A stretch of 45,369 bases of DNA, from positions 1-45,369 of the forward strand of contig JAHBMJ010005762.1 of NCBI GenBank assembly GCA_018398765.1. The letters run 5' to 3'. The stretch is from Chromera velia (lineage: Eukaryota > Sar > Chromeraceae). The notes beneath the pieces are model-generated. The model saw nothing but the letters and a program-made list of their open reading frames with translations, had not been told where the DNA came from and did not search any database. Below are positions 38,201 to 45,369 of the stretch, one piece after another. Position 1 is the first letter of the stretch; every line of letters begins with the position of its first letter. Both the position numbers and the translations under genes were made by a program.

Positions 38201-41065
38201 GATGAAGATGAGAACGTCTGCGCCTTTGTCCTTCCTGTGCTATCGTGTTTCTTCTTGTCTGCTTTCTTCCCTGATCTGTCCAAGTTCATCATCTGAAGTC
38301 TCTCTCTGTGGTTTTCCTCAGTGACAGAGAGAGAAGACAATAACAAATAAAAGGCGGAAGGAACAGAGGCACTACACACTGGCGGGAAATTCAGGGCACG
38401 GAAACAGACAGGGAAAGATGGACGGCAGAGAAACAGCAGAGATTCTGTCTGCAGAAATCGAAAAACTGCAGGAAGGAAGGAAGGAAGGAAGGAAGGGAGA
38501 AGAGAAACTGACTGACTGACACACCCACCGTCGACACCCCTCTGGATGTAACCACACCCAACGAGATGAACGTTGTCATCAACTCCCGCAGCAGCACCAG
38601 ACTCTACACCCTCTGTAGCTGCCCCCCCCGAACCCGACGCTCCCCCCCTGCTTCTGTCGCTACCTCCGGGGCTTTTATCCCTCTCCCCCCCCGCATCGGA
38701 ATCAGGTTCCACCGTAACAAGCTCCGTCTCCGACCCTACTGACGGAAGACGGACCCACAGTTCCCCCCCATCTCTCTCTGACAACGCAACACCTGCAGCT
38801 GCCGCCGCTGCCGGTCCTGAGGAAGAAGACGAGGATGACGACGACGCCACTGCCCCGGGTCCCCCTGAGGCTCCTAACCTCTTCTCCTTTGTCTGACCAC
38901 TCTCGAAAGTTTCGCTCAAGACCTCCACAGTCTTCTGCAGCACACGCAATTTATTAATAAATGCAAAAACCATCATGAAACAAAATCACATCAGTGATTG
39001 CGTATTGTTACATCTCATCAGGCCGCCGGAATCTTCCACACAGACTGAGGTTGGGCGAAAAAAACGGAAGTCGGAGCACAACGGACTGAAGGGGGGGCGG
39101 GGACACATGCAGATGACACAAAAAGCCGCATTCACGCCCTCAATCCCCTACTGACAAGAAAGTAAGTAAGTACGATCAATCCCTGACTCACTCACTCTGT
39201 CCACACTCACTTACCCACCCACCCACCCGTGCTCTGAGGGCTTCCCCACTGATGGTCAAGAATAGGGGGAGCTCAAGGTCCCGTCGCGACGTCACGATCA
39301 GGGTGTTCTCTGCCAGACCGAAGGAGGGCATGAAGGCCCTCGGGTTGAGTCCCTTGGGAATGAATTTCTGCAGCCACGCAGGCAGGGGAGGGGGGAAGGA
39401 AGGATGCTTGCAGACGGACGGAGGTACGCTCGCAAAGACTCCAGAGAAATGCATAACAATAAAAACGTTTGTGAGAGGCAGACCAGGTCGGAAGCCTTTT
39501 TGTTTCCCCGTTTGAGTTGAGGGGCCATGCATGCGGGGCGGTCTCACTAAGGAGAAGAAAAAGACCTGCCTGACGAAGCATGTACACGCAAAAAGAGAGG
39601 ATCGAGGGAGGGCTGACCTTGAGGAATCTCTCGACAGTCACCTGCCGGATCGGCTCAGCCCCGCAGAGGAACCCGCAGATGTGCGACAGGTCTAGCCGTT
39701 CGTAGACTCTGTCGGGCATCTTTCTGTAAGGAACAAAGATACACCAAAAAAGACCCAAACATGAGAGCAGAAAGGGATGGCAACAAAGCTGAGCACTCAG
39801 AAGGCGTGCAGAAACGAGATTTGAAGAAAGGCGCACGGTGGGGACGACAGAAGGGGAACCAGTGTCGTTTGCGCGAAAACAAAAAAGAATCTTTCGGAAC
39901 GAGGGGGTCGCATCGTGCATGCAGAAGGTTGATGGGGGCGCATGGAAACAGTCCTCTCGGTGAGAATACCCTGACATAAGCGGATCACTGGGATTGAGAG
40001 GAGATTAGAATACGCATCGACGCACCTGCACACAAGTTCGTACGCGAAGTTGGGTGCGCAGGCCGTGGAGCAGTGATACCGGCACATTGCCTCGAGCCAC
40101 ACGTGTGGTCTTCTGATGAAATCGATGGGCGACATGTTAACCAAAGGGACTCCAAAGAACAGAGGAGCCATCATGTTACCAATCAGGCCCATGTCGTGGT
40201 AAGCCGGTAACCACGAGAACAGACGGATGTGGTGACCTCGCACTCTCCGACTGATGGCGTGACGGTCTGCCCAGAAGTCGGCGAACTGATCTATACGCAA
40301 CTTGTGGCAGGAGAGGTCTGTTGACGGATCATCGACTTCAGAGGGGAAGGCGAAGGCCATTCCGCACAGATGAATGTTGTGCACTAGGTTTTGGTGGCTA
40401 ATCATCACACCCTTCGGTGCACTGGTTGAGCCTGAGGTGAACTGAAGGAAGGCGGTGCTGTGAAGTGGGAAGGGGGGTGGGCGGAAGGAGTCTGCGCGAG
40501 AGTCCGGCATCCTTTTGATCACCTCCGACGAGACGATCCACGTGGTACTCTTCCAGTCATGATTGGAAGTTAAGAGGTTTAACCCCGTGACCACCCGCCT
40601 GTACAGCTGGTTGGTGACTGCGGTGTTGCACCCACAGGCCTCGCAGATTTGACAGAAGCGTTCCATGTCTGCTTTAGCCTTCGTGGGATCAGGCGGGTAC
40701 ACGGGAACAGCAATAATGCCATTATAGAGACAGGCAAGGAATCCGACAGTGAACTCAAGACCCGGAGGGAAGCAGAGAATCAGACGGTCTCCTGGCTTCA
40801 ACCCCAAGTCCTCTGCAAAGTAGGCAGCCAGCTTGCACGCCTTTGTGTGACATTCATGGTAACTCAGCTGGCCTGCTACCTGTCCGTCAACGTTCAGCCA
40901 GAAAATTGCAGTTTCTTGAGGACAGGTCTCACTCCACTTCTTCATCTGGTTGAAGACAGGGCTCTCTCCGTATTTTTCGGTGAGAAATTCCGAACGCACG
41001 GCGTTCGCATCGAACGGGAGCACGAGGTTCCTGTTCGACGCTTGGAGTTCTTTCATGGACGACAT
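40..41065 (-). CDS. Giant modular type I polyketide synthase (3' end outside window)
   Basis: Multimodular PKS/FAS-like enzyme that extends an acyl chain bound to successive carrier domains. Exons on the minus strand: 41065-40026, 39723-39618, 39367-39227, 38934-38529, 38138-35793, 35530-33143, 31798-25484, 25227-20306, 20087-18177, 17869-17402, 17125-16817, 16529-15800, 15559-12013, 11716-10886, 10683-9291, 9051-8514, 8213-7000, 6718-1561, 1253-40, then a donor at 39 leading out of the window. Each junction joins conserved domain sequence in phase; the total is 34,977 nt = 11,659 codons. Introns are 202-390 nt except intron 6 (1,344 nt). Domains are FAAL-ACP and five modules, described separately. 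The ATG at 41065 was chosen because it is the first one before the ligase sequence; ATG 41056 or an unseen 5' exon is possible. Known relatives by architecture are apicomplexan AL-ACP-led PKSs. Splice sites are predicted from sequence only. Confidence 0.93.
282..1107. repeat. Near-identical ER/KR block, copy in module 5
   Basis: Pairs with 7242-8067 at a constant offset of 6,960 bp. Within 661-1107 I counted three mismatches in 447 nt, and one in about 225 nt at 289-514. Between the blocks (515-645), and left of 282, the two copies diverge strongly. Similarity resumes around the ER intron donor (1527-1710 against 8479-8660). Confidence 0.9.
1452..1538. repeat. (AC)n microsatellite in intron 18
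   Basis: An almost perfect AC run to about 1483, then an interrupted CA-rich tract. It lies near the 5' end of intron 18 (1560-1254) and is not coding. Confidence 0.95.
7242..8067. repeat. Near-identical ER/KR block, copy in module 4
   Basis: Partner of 282-1107. The sharp change between near-identical and diverged blocks within one coding region suggests gene conversion or recent unequal exchange rather than uniform descent. Confidence 0.9.
11737..11796. repeat. Tandem 30-bp duplication in intron 13
   Basis: Two adjacent, imperfect copies of a unit beginning AATTCAGCA..ATTGGAAGG, with a 30-bp period, just upstream (in gene sense) of the exon 14 acceptor. Confidence 0.75.
13530..19915 (-). 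other. PKS module 3: KS-DH-psiKR-ER-KR-ACP, no AT
   Basis: KS (19910-18630) has DTACSSS, ESHGTGT and NFGHLEG. DH starts within about 40 residues of the KS end (AHPLIGRRE near 18560), so no AT fits. DH runs 18560-18177, 17869-17402 and 17125-16960; its His is in DHVVLD, with Asp in place of the motif Gly, and LDGAMQ is kept. psiKR is 16960-16817 and 16529-15960; ER is 15960-15800 and 15559-14740 with GGVGLAA. KR (14710-14090) has TGGLGALG, FSS and Tyr in QSNYTAAN. A linker with an eight-Ala run followed by Gln/Glu/Lys repeats (14010-13930) precedes ACP (LGIDSLGAVEF near 13655). Three introns inside DH and psiKR are found only in this module. Confidence 0.88.
17196..17252. repeat. (CA)n(GA)n compound microsatellite in intron 10
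   Basis: A CA run to 17226 followed by an AG run to about 17252, within intron 10 (17401-17126). Confidence 0.95.
21230..22200 (-). other. C-methyltransferase domain (cMT) in module 2
   Basis: SAM-dependent methyltransferase of the type found in highly reducing PKSs, expected to methylate the alpha carbon of the growing chain on ACP. Visible: FVFPGGSMDLARHVYED at its start, the SAM loop EIGAGTGGTASRVLP (about 21770-21725), YLFTDI, then IAANVLHATQDL (about 21550-21515), VINELTQ and FGLLDGWWRF. The His of NVLHAT and the Glu of NELT match the proposed catalytic pair of this family. In fungal highly reducing PKSs the domain sits between DH and ER; here it lies after KR and before ACP, as in many bacterial modules. 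The 200 or so residues after it (21100-20560) are not recognised, but may contain another psiKR-like piece. Confidence 0.85.
22500..23570 (-). other. Second psiKR / truncated ER-like segment inside module 2
   Basis: After the module 2 KR the sequence does not go to ACP. At about 23560 it reads VEWVKLP, like the start of the structural psiKR in the other modules (VEWAPL, TEWVPL). Near 23010-22980 comes ALKDGDLLVQRP, like the psiKR end (VRGDRVFAPRL), and from about 22920 an ER N-terminal-like stretch (EPGYALVDVQAVAVP, then FEYAGIVSAVG and VGDAVCGLYAGC). No cofactor-binding GGVG half follows. I read it as a decayed copy of a reductive half-module. Resemblance was judged by eye. Confidence 0.6.
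32158..32241. repeat. (GGCA)n(GACAGA)n(GA)n(GACA)n repeat tract
   Basis: A compound simple repeat in intron 6. Related GACA-rich sequence also occurs at about 32020-32100. Confidence 0.9.
32623..32908. other. Assembly gap (286 N)
   Basis: A run of N bordered by a CA/GA simple repeat on the left and a G homopolymer (32909-32921) on the right, inside intron 6. The gap length may be nominal. Confidence 0.99.
36830..37500 (-). other. Loading carrier protein (ACP) and disordered linker
   Basis: The phosphopantetheine attachment motif MGVDSLGAVEF lies at about 36985-36950 and is followed by the usual carrier helix ending FNYPTLNDVIDFL. It would receive the acyl group from the ligase and present it to the first ketosynthase. 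Between ligase and ACP is about 150 residues of Pro/Ser/Gly/Arg-rich sequence (37500-37080), probably a flexible tether. Ligase-ACP adjacency is the standard loading didomain. Confidence 0.9.
37500..41065 (-). other. FAAL-type acyl-AMP ligase loading domain
   Basis: Activates a fatty acid as acyl-adenylate and passes it to the adjacent ACP. Visible motifs: the phosphate-binding loop TSGSTSAPKG, the FAAL-typical SWLPAYHDMGLIG and PNFAYEL segments, GLAENTL after the 39368 junction, then VRIVDPES, LRTGDSGFF, GRIKDVIIIRGRNYYPQDIE, and SIPKTTSGKI near the end. The RGRNYYPQDIE form is characteristic of fatty acyl-AMP ligases rather than acyl-CoA ligases (family knowledge). It covers roughly residues 1-775 and is split over five exons. 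A low-complexity insertion with Ser and Ala runs, rich in Gly and acidic residues, separates the GLAENTL part from the VRIVDP part (38890-38590). The starter unit is inferred to be a fatty acid; its chain length cannot be read from the sequence. Confidence 0.9.
38471..38495. repeat. (GGAA)n repeat in intron 4
   Basis: A tetranucleotide run in intron 4 (38528-38139). A second shorter run of the same unit is at 38152-38171. Confidence 0.9.
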
Positions 41066-41955
41066 TTCACTCACGCCGGTTCGAGAATACGGACACTCAC
41101 GTACGCTCTCCGTTGAGCAGCACTGCGCCCCAACAGCACGGCAAGCAACTCAAGATCGGGGGTTGCGCTCTCTCATGCACAGGATGCCAACACCTTGCAA
41201 GCGCACCGATGTTGACACCCCAAAGATTTCTCTCTTGTGGAAGATGCAAACGGACAAAAATGGATGTCACACAGCGAGTCAGACGCTTTCAGAAAAAGGC
41301 TGAATATGAGTGCACAGCTCCACACAAGAGACTATTCGTGCAGAGACAGAGCAAAAAAGGTAAGAAGGTGAATTAACGGCATATGGGTGCGAATTGATCT
41401 TCTATGATCTTCTAGCTCGCGTAGCTATCCATCTCTATCGCTTGGCAGCAAAAATGTATCCGCCTTATCCGCTCGTGCGAGCTGTTCCGAGAAAAGCGGA
41501 CTTTAAGTGCCCCTCAAGCAGGATATCAGATCTTTCAGCTGAGTTGCTACTGAGTTCCAAGGATGCTCAGAAGTTATCATCTGGCTCGACAGACAGATAC
41601 AGACAGTGACACGCGACAGAATTTGGATGCGGAAAATCATTTTTCAGTTTCCTTGGGCCTCTACATGCCTCTATACTACACGTGTGTATCGGTACCAGTA
41701 TGTACCAGTATAACCAGTCTGGACTGTAAGTCCGAGCTAAACTGAAGGAAAGACTTCTTGAAAGATCTTGAAAGATCTATACTCAGTATTAATAACTGCA
41801 CTGATCAGTAGCGACTGCAGGGTAGCCACAGTATTCAGCTTTCACACTTCGATTCTCCCTGTCTATCCAGATCTTTCCGAACAAATATAGTGTTGAGCGA
41901 ACCTTCATCTGTCGACTTCAAATCCAAACGCCGTATGTTTTGCGAACCTGACAAC
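41066..41955. other. Divergent intergenic region between PKS and secreted-protein gene
   Basis: About 890 bp lie between two head-to-head start codons, so it should contain both promoters. I see no recognisable TATA box or other core element. Two 10-bp tandem duplications lie in the half nearer the plus-strand gene: GTACCAGTA-type at 41691-41710 and CTTGAAAGAT at 41757-41776. 5' untranslated exons of either gene could lie here. Confidence 0.6.
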
Positions 41956-43362
41956 ATGTCTCGCCTGTTACTATCTGTTGTTGTAGCTCTCTGCGTTGTG
42001 TTGCGTGCAAATTGTCTTCCTCGCAACGGCTTCCTCTCTCAGAGAATAGCATCAGAGAGTTCTGACACTCAAAGTCTCCTTGTTGATGTCCATCCTGGAA
42101 ACGAGCAGCTCGCAACTCGACTGTTCATTGATGTGATTCCAAGCAATACTACAGCTGGAGATCTGTTGTCAGCTGTAGCTGACCGGTTGAATGTTCACGC
42201 TGACTACATCGTCTTGTACAGGGCCGGAGGCATGGTTGATCAAACTGGTCTTCGTCTTAGATATCGTAGACAAAGTGACCGCATCGGCGCCCACAGTGGC
42301 TGGCCAGACCAGGAAGCTGCAAACTCCAAAACACTGTCATCTCTTGGCCTGGACCCTTCTCGCTCCTCTGTTGTCTGTTACTTGAGACCTCTTCGTGGCG
42401 ATCACATTCACTACGCAGTCAGCATTCAAGTCCACGGAAAGCTGGTGGACACTTTCTGGGATGCAGATTTTCTCGGGGCCCCCTTTTCGAGTGAGGGAAA
42501 ACGCTACCCTGTCAACTTTGCGAACCTGACTGAAGGAATGCACGACTACCATATTGCACAGACGAAGCCTCACTTCGGTATTCACTCGGGACACGCTTTC
42601 TGGTTTGGTGATGGGTTCGTGCACGAGCATCCTGGGACTTCCTGGGGATGGTTTCATGCTACCGAGGGCATGGGTGCGACTTTGAGTGCCTACCTGGAGC
42701 AGGTTGGCGTAGCCTTTCACGAAGGTAGCTCCGCCCGGTACCCTATCGGCCAGATGCACGTGCCCGGTGCGATGCTGAACGGAACTGCGATGACGTTCCC
42801 GGACACCAATGGTGGACAGCCGACAATGGTTGGGGGTGAATACGATTGTGCAGCAATTCAGGAGAATGGTGTGAAGGGTCAGAATCGAGGAGACGGGCGC
42901 ATTCCTCTTCGATCTTTTGAGAATGTCCAACACAGCCCGATGGAGCTCTCGGAGTCTGATATCCTGATTGCATCAAATGCAACACATACTTGGAGAGCAT
43001 ATTACTACAGCTACTGGAACCAGACCAAGCCGACTGAGATTCTCGAGGAGGGTATTAACGATATCTGGTTGAAGGAGAATCTGGGACTGATCACTCTTTC
43101 CTTCGAACCCCGGGAACTGCCTGAAGACTCTTCCTCCTTCCCCCGCCCTCCTGCCTGCATGATTGACGTCTTGTCCGACAAAAGAAGAAGAGACGGTCTC
43201 CCCCCCACACCTCACCAGCAATCTTCTTTCTACACCCTGGGGTTCGACAGCCTCCCTTATCCGATGCCGAATGGGGACAGTGAGCCTTACAGAGAGAACA
43301 AACCCGAATGGCTTCAGTCAGTATTGAGCAATCTGGAGGCCATCAGAAAGACCATGCTGTGA
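41956..43362 (+). CDS. Predicted secreted protein of unknown function, possible ubiquitin-like N-terminal region
   Basis: An intronless frame of 468 residues ending TGA at 43360. The ATG at 41956 puts a typical signal peptide at the very N terminus (MSRLLLSVVVALCVVLRANC); ATG 41935 would add seven residues before it and is less likely. Residues about 55-145 alternate beta-like and helix-like stretches (LFIDVIPSN, AGDLLSAVADRLNV, YIVLYRAGG, SLGLDPSRSSVVCYLRP), recalling a ubiquitin-like beta-grasp; this is judged by eye. Residues 196-234 contain eight histidines with many aromatics (HDYH, HFGIHSGHAFWFG, HEHPG, GWFH), possibly a metal or ligand site. Several N-glycosylation sequons (N64, N190, N275 and later) fit the secretory route. 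No catalytic motif or known family was recognised. It is divergent from the PKS gene, and no functional link is visible. Confidence 0.82.
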   Translation: MSRLLLSVVVALCVVLRANCLPRNGFLSQRIASESSDTQSLLVDVHPGNEQLATRLFIDVIPSNTTAGDLLSAVADRLNVHADYIVLYRAGGMVDQTGLRLRYRRQSDRIGAHSGWPDQEAANSKTLSSLGLDPSRSSVVCYLRPLRGDHIHYAVSIQVHGKLVDTFWDADFLGAPFSSEGKRYPVNFANLTEGMHDYHIAQTKPHFGIHSGHAFWFGDGFVHEHPGTSWGWFHATEGMGATLSAYLEQVGVAFHEGSSARYPIGQMHVPGAMLNGTAMTFPDTNGGQPTMVGGEYDCAAIQENGVKGQNRGDGRIPLRSFENVQHSPMELSESDILIASNATHTWRAYYYSYWNQTKPTEILEEGINDIWLKENLGLITLSFEPRELPEDSSSFPRPPACMIDVLSDKRRRDGLPPTPHQQSSFYTLGFDSLPYPMPNGDSEPYRENKPEWLQSVLSNLEAIRKTML

Positions 43363-43412
43363 GGCAAACTGACTGACTGACTGACTGTCTCTTTGTAAGG
43401 TAACCACGCTCT

Positions 43413-43500
43413 GTTTGTTTAGTTCTCTTCTCTGGTCAGTTGACGGGGCTTCGTTTGTTTAGTTCTCTCTACAATAGTAGTCCGGCCTTCGTTTGTTTGG
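43413..43500. repeat. Degenerate tandem repeat, three copies of about 39 bp
   Basis: The core TCGTTTGTTTAGTTCTCT recurs with starts of its GTTTGTTT part at 43413, 43453 and 43491; the third copy is divergent. It lies in the likely 3' untranslated region of the secreted-protein gene. Confidence 0.7.
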
Positions 43501-44110
43501 TGCTTCTCTATGGAGACTTGACCACTCTTTATTTGGTCACTCGTTGGACGCAGGAGTGTGCAGGCGCTTCCGCTGCTTCAGTCCTGAGAGAAACCATGTG
43601 AAGGCGTGTCCAACTTCCGTCGCGGAGTGTTCTTTAACTGTGACTGCATGTAGGAATGTCGAAAAGGCTTGCATCGTTTGCAATTAAGGCGTCGGGGGTT
43701 GGTTTCGGACGGCGATGCAGTGCCCTTCAGAAAAGGCAGTGGATCGCGGCCGGTCCAGGATCACCCAACATGGTTCTTGCATCATGTCAGCACTCCAAAT
43801 TTGTCAAGGAGGGGGGTCTGCTCCACCTCGTGGCTGTGTGACCCAGAATTGTGCATGTAATAACAAAGCTAAACGTTGAAACACTGACAAACTGGCCTGC
43901 AGCAGGTTAAATGTTGTGATGCTGGGCAGAAATTGATTGAAAAGGTTTGTTTTTTTTTGTAGTATAAAATCAAGAATAATTCAATAATTTAGCAAGCTAT
44001 TAGCAAACTAATCTTCTTTTAATTTGATTAAATTAGTTTTTCCTATAGAGTTTAAACTGCTAGGCATCGGCTATAAAGAAAAAAAAAATGATCGGAGGAG
44101 ATGTTTTGGG

Positions 44111-44298
44111 AACCCCCCTGCAGCGCGGTTCCTTCAAGACTGTCTGCACCTTTCACAAGAAAATTTTAAGTGTACTTTATTTTGGCCGCGCCTTCGGCGC
44201 GCTATCTTCAAGTTAAGCTGCGCCTGCGGTGCAGGCGTTTCAAGTCTGGCCGCGCCTATGGCGTGGCGTTTCAAGTTTACTGGAGTGTCAGGGGGGTT
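44111..44298. mobile_element. MITE-like element, 188 bp, with TIR and 8-bp TSD
   Basis: Perfect 10-bp terminal inverted repeats: AACCCCCCTG at 44111-44120 and CAGGGGGGTT at 44289-44298. A perfect 8-bp direct repeat GTTTTGGG flanks the element (44103-44110 and 44299-44306), as expected for a target-site duplication. It has no coding capacity, so movement would need a transposase from elsewhere. An 8-bp duplication is usual for hAT-type transposons (and possible for a few other families), but the TIR sequence does not clearly assign it. Confidence 0.75.
44184..44279. repeat. Three 32-bp hairpin-forming repeats inside the MITE
   Basis: Units start near 44185, 44217 and 44249. Each has a GC-rich imperfect palindrome of the form GCGCCTNNGGCG followed by a TCAAGT tail. 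They contrast strongly with the AT-rich surroundings and would fold into small stem-loops. Confidence 0.8.
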
Positions 44299-44502
44299 GT
44301 TTTGGGAGAACATTCAACAATGAAAATAGATGTACATTTGTAATTTGCGACTTTAAATTATTCTCTATTTTTTCTTGTTTGTGGTTTTCTATCTAATTTT
44401 CAAATTCAAAGTTTCCGAAAAGTCTTGTCTAGCTACAACTACTTTTTATCCACTTTATAATTAATTATTAATAATAATTAATTTTTATTGACCTATAGTG
44501 GA

Positions 44503-44527
44503 AGTTATGTGGAGGTTCTACATAACT
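44503..44527. repeat. Short perfect inverted repeat
   Basis: Arms AGTTATGT (44503-44510) and ACATAACT (44520-44527) with a 9-nt loop, in AT-rich non-coding sequence. Function unknown. Confidence 0.6.
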
Positions 44528-44929
44528 CTTCATGCAAAACGCCTTTCTAGATGCGTGTCAGGCTGTCAACTCAAGCACAGTCCTATTTTACGCACATGTA
44601 AAACGTCATTTTCAGTGACCTGGAAATGCTTGATTCAAATATAACATACAAATCAAACTCAGATGAAAACACTTTAAGCTCTGTCTAGGGCGTTGTGCAC
44701 TGCTGATTCAGTGCTGAATCACACTGCTGATATATTTAGAGTTTTGGTCACTGCTCGCGAGACCCAGTCACTCTATGACCGTTGTCTCTGTGTGTGAAGT
44801 CTAGAGTGTGTGCCTGATTGCAGCGGCGTGCACCCGTAAAGTTTCTACAGTACCAGCTTTTCTGAAGCCCTGCACTTTATTCATCCTTCACCATTCCCCT
44901 CTTCCCCCGCCCCCATCCCCCCCCCCACG

Positions 44930-44930
<1 letters not shown>

Positions 44931-44990
<60 letters not shown>
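44931..44990. repeat. (CT)n(GT)n compound microsatellite
   Basis: A CT run to 44958 followed by a GT run to about 44990, preceded by a C-rich stretch. Confidence 0.95.
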
Positions 44991-44991
<1 letters not shown>

Positions 44992-45290
44992 TAACTGTCC
45001 CGTCTTCGTCTGAAGGCTCTCTCTCTGTCTTCCTTGAACCTTGTCTGATGTTTGCGGGGTCGCCGTTGTCTTTCTTGAATCGATCTAGTATCTATGCTCC
45101 TTTCTGACCATGCAATCACCTGGAGCCGGCCACTAGCTGCCTTCCTTTCTTCCGGCTGAAGTCCAACCAAGTTCAATGACTCAGTACCGTCATCAGAAGG
45201 GAAAGGGCATCTTTGTGGGGTCGCAGCCTCCACACCAAGAGAGGTTCAGGTCCTGTCCCTCGTCCCGCTCCTCTCCTACATCCATCCACG

Positions 45291-45369
45291 CACACATCCA
45301 CACATGTGCCCACCCACGCATGCACTTATACACACCCACGCACACACACATACACAGAGAGGGAGGGGG
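45291..45369. repeat. CA-rich simple repeat at window end
   Basis: Degenerate (CA)n/(CCCA)n sequence ending in GA/G-rich sequence at the edge of the window. Non-coding. Confidence 0.85.

Larger units (their letters stand above)
43363..45369. other. 3' intergenic region
   Basis: No credible gene. It starts with a short CTGA repeat just after the stop codon (43370-43387), then degenerate repeats, an AT-rich stretch from about 43900 to 44700 holding a MITE-like element, then microsatellites. Open frames here are short, low-complexity or lack conserved sequence. Confidence 0.7.

Noticed and set aside
43656-43860. Small plus-strand frames downstream of the secreted-protein gene
   Set aside because: Short, without signal or domain, in a repeat-bearing 3' region.
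44024-44323. Short frame with FKLLGIGYK, recalling ribosomal protein L6 and so possible organellar DNA
   Set aside because: Only about ten residues resemble the family, the frame then enters the MITE, and there is no supporting flank.
44808-45107. Open frame of 99 codons at the right end
   Set aside because: It runs through CT/GT microsatellites and proline-rich low complexity, with no conserved sequence.

Overview
The window looks like nuclear DNA of a protist. One minus-strand gene fills about 41 kb: a giant multimodular type I polyketide synthase (PKS) interrupted by short GT-AG introns. It starts at about 41065 and runs off the left edge at base 1. I placed 19 exons. Every junction phase agrees with the next, and the summed coding length (34,977 nt) is a whole number of codons, so at least 11,659 residues are encoded here and the C terminus is missing. 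An acyl-AMP ligase plus ACP loading unit in front of repeated fully reducing modules is the plan known from apicomplexan PKS/FAS giants such as the Cryptosporidium PKS. Together with the GC-rich, intron-rich sequence this suggests an alveolate, perhaps a chromerid or coccidian relative. That assignment is inference; I cannot name a species.

Layout of the PKS from N to C terminus (right to left in the window): FAAL-type ligase and ACP (41065-36830); module 1 KS-DH-psiKR-ER-KR-ACP without AT (36725-29880); module 2 KS-AT-DH-psiKR-ER-KR, then a second psiKR/ER-like fragment, a C-methyltransferase and ACP (29815-19985); module 3 KS-DH-psiKR-ER-KR-ACP, again without AT (19915-13530); module 4 KS-AT-DH-psiKR-ER-KR-ACP (13470-5940); module 5 KS-AT-DH-psiKR-ER and the first half of KR (5890-40). 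A fatty acid would be activated as acyl-AMP, loaded on the first ACP and extended by two carbons per module with beta-carbon reduction. Module 2 is the exception: its KR tyrosine is histidine and it carries a methyltransferase.

The architecture records its own history. All five modules have a phase-1 intron at the same point of ER, so the stretch between two such introns is one complete, circularly permuted module. Modules 4 and 5 are near-identical in blocks over ER/KR at a fixed 6,960-bp offset.

To the right, after a roughly 0.9-kb divergent intergenic region, an intronless plus-strand gene (41956-43362) encodes a secreted protein of unknown function with a possible ubiquitin-like N-terminal region and a histidine-rich centre. 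The last 2 kb are non-coding, partly AT-rich, and hold a 188-bp MITE-like element with terminal inverted repeats, an 8-bp target duplication and three internal hairpin repeats. Introns and flanks contain many microsatellites, and intron 6 contains a 286-base assembly gap.
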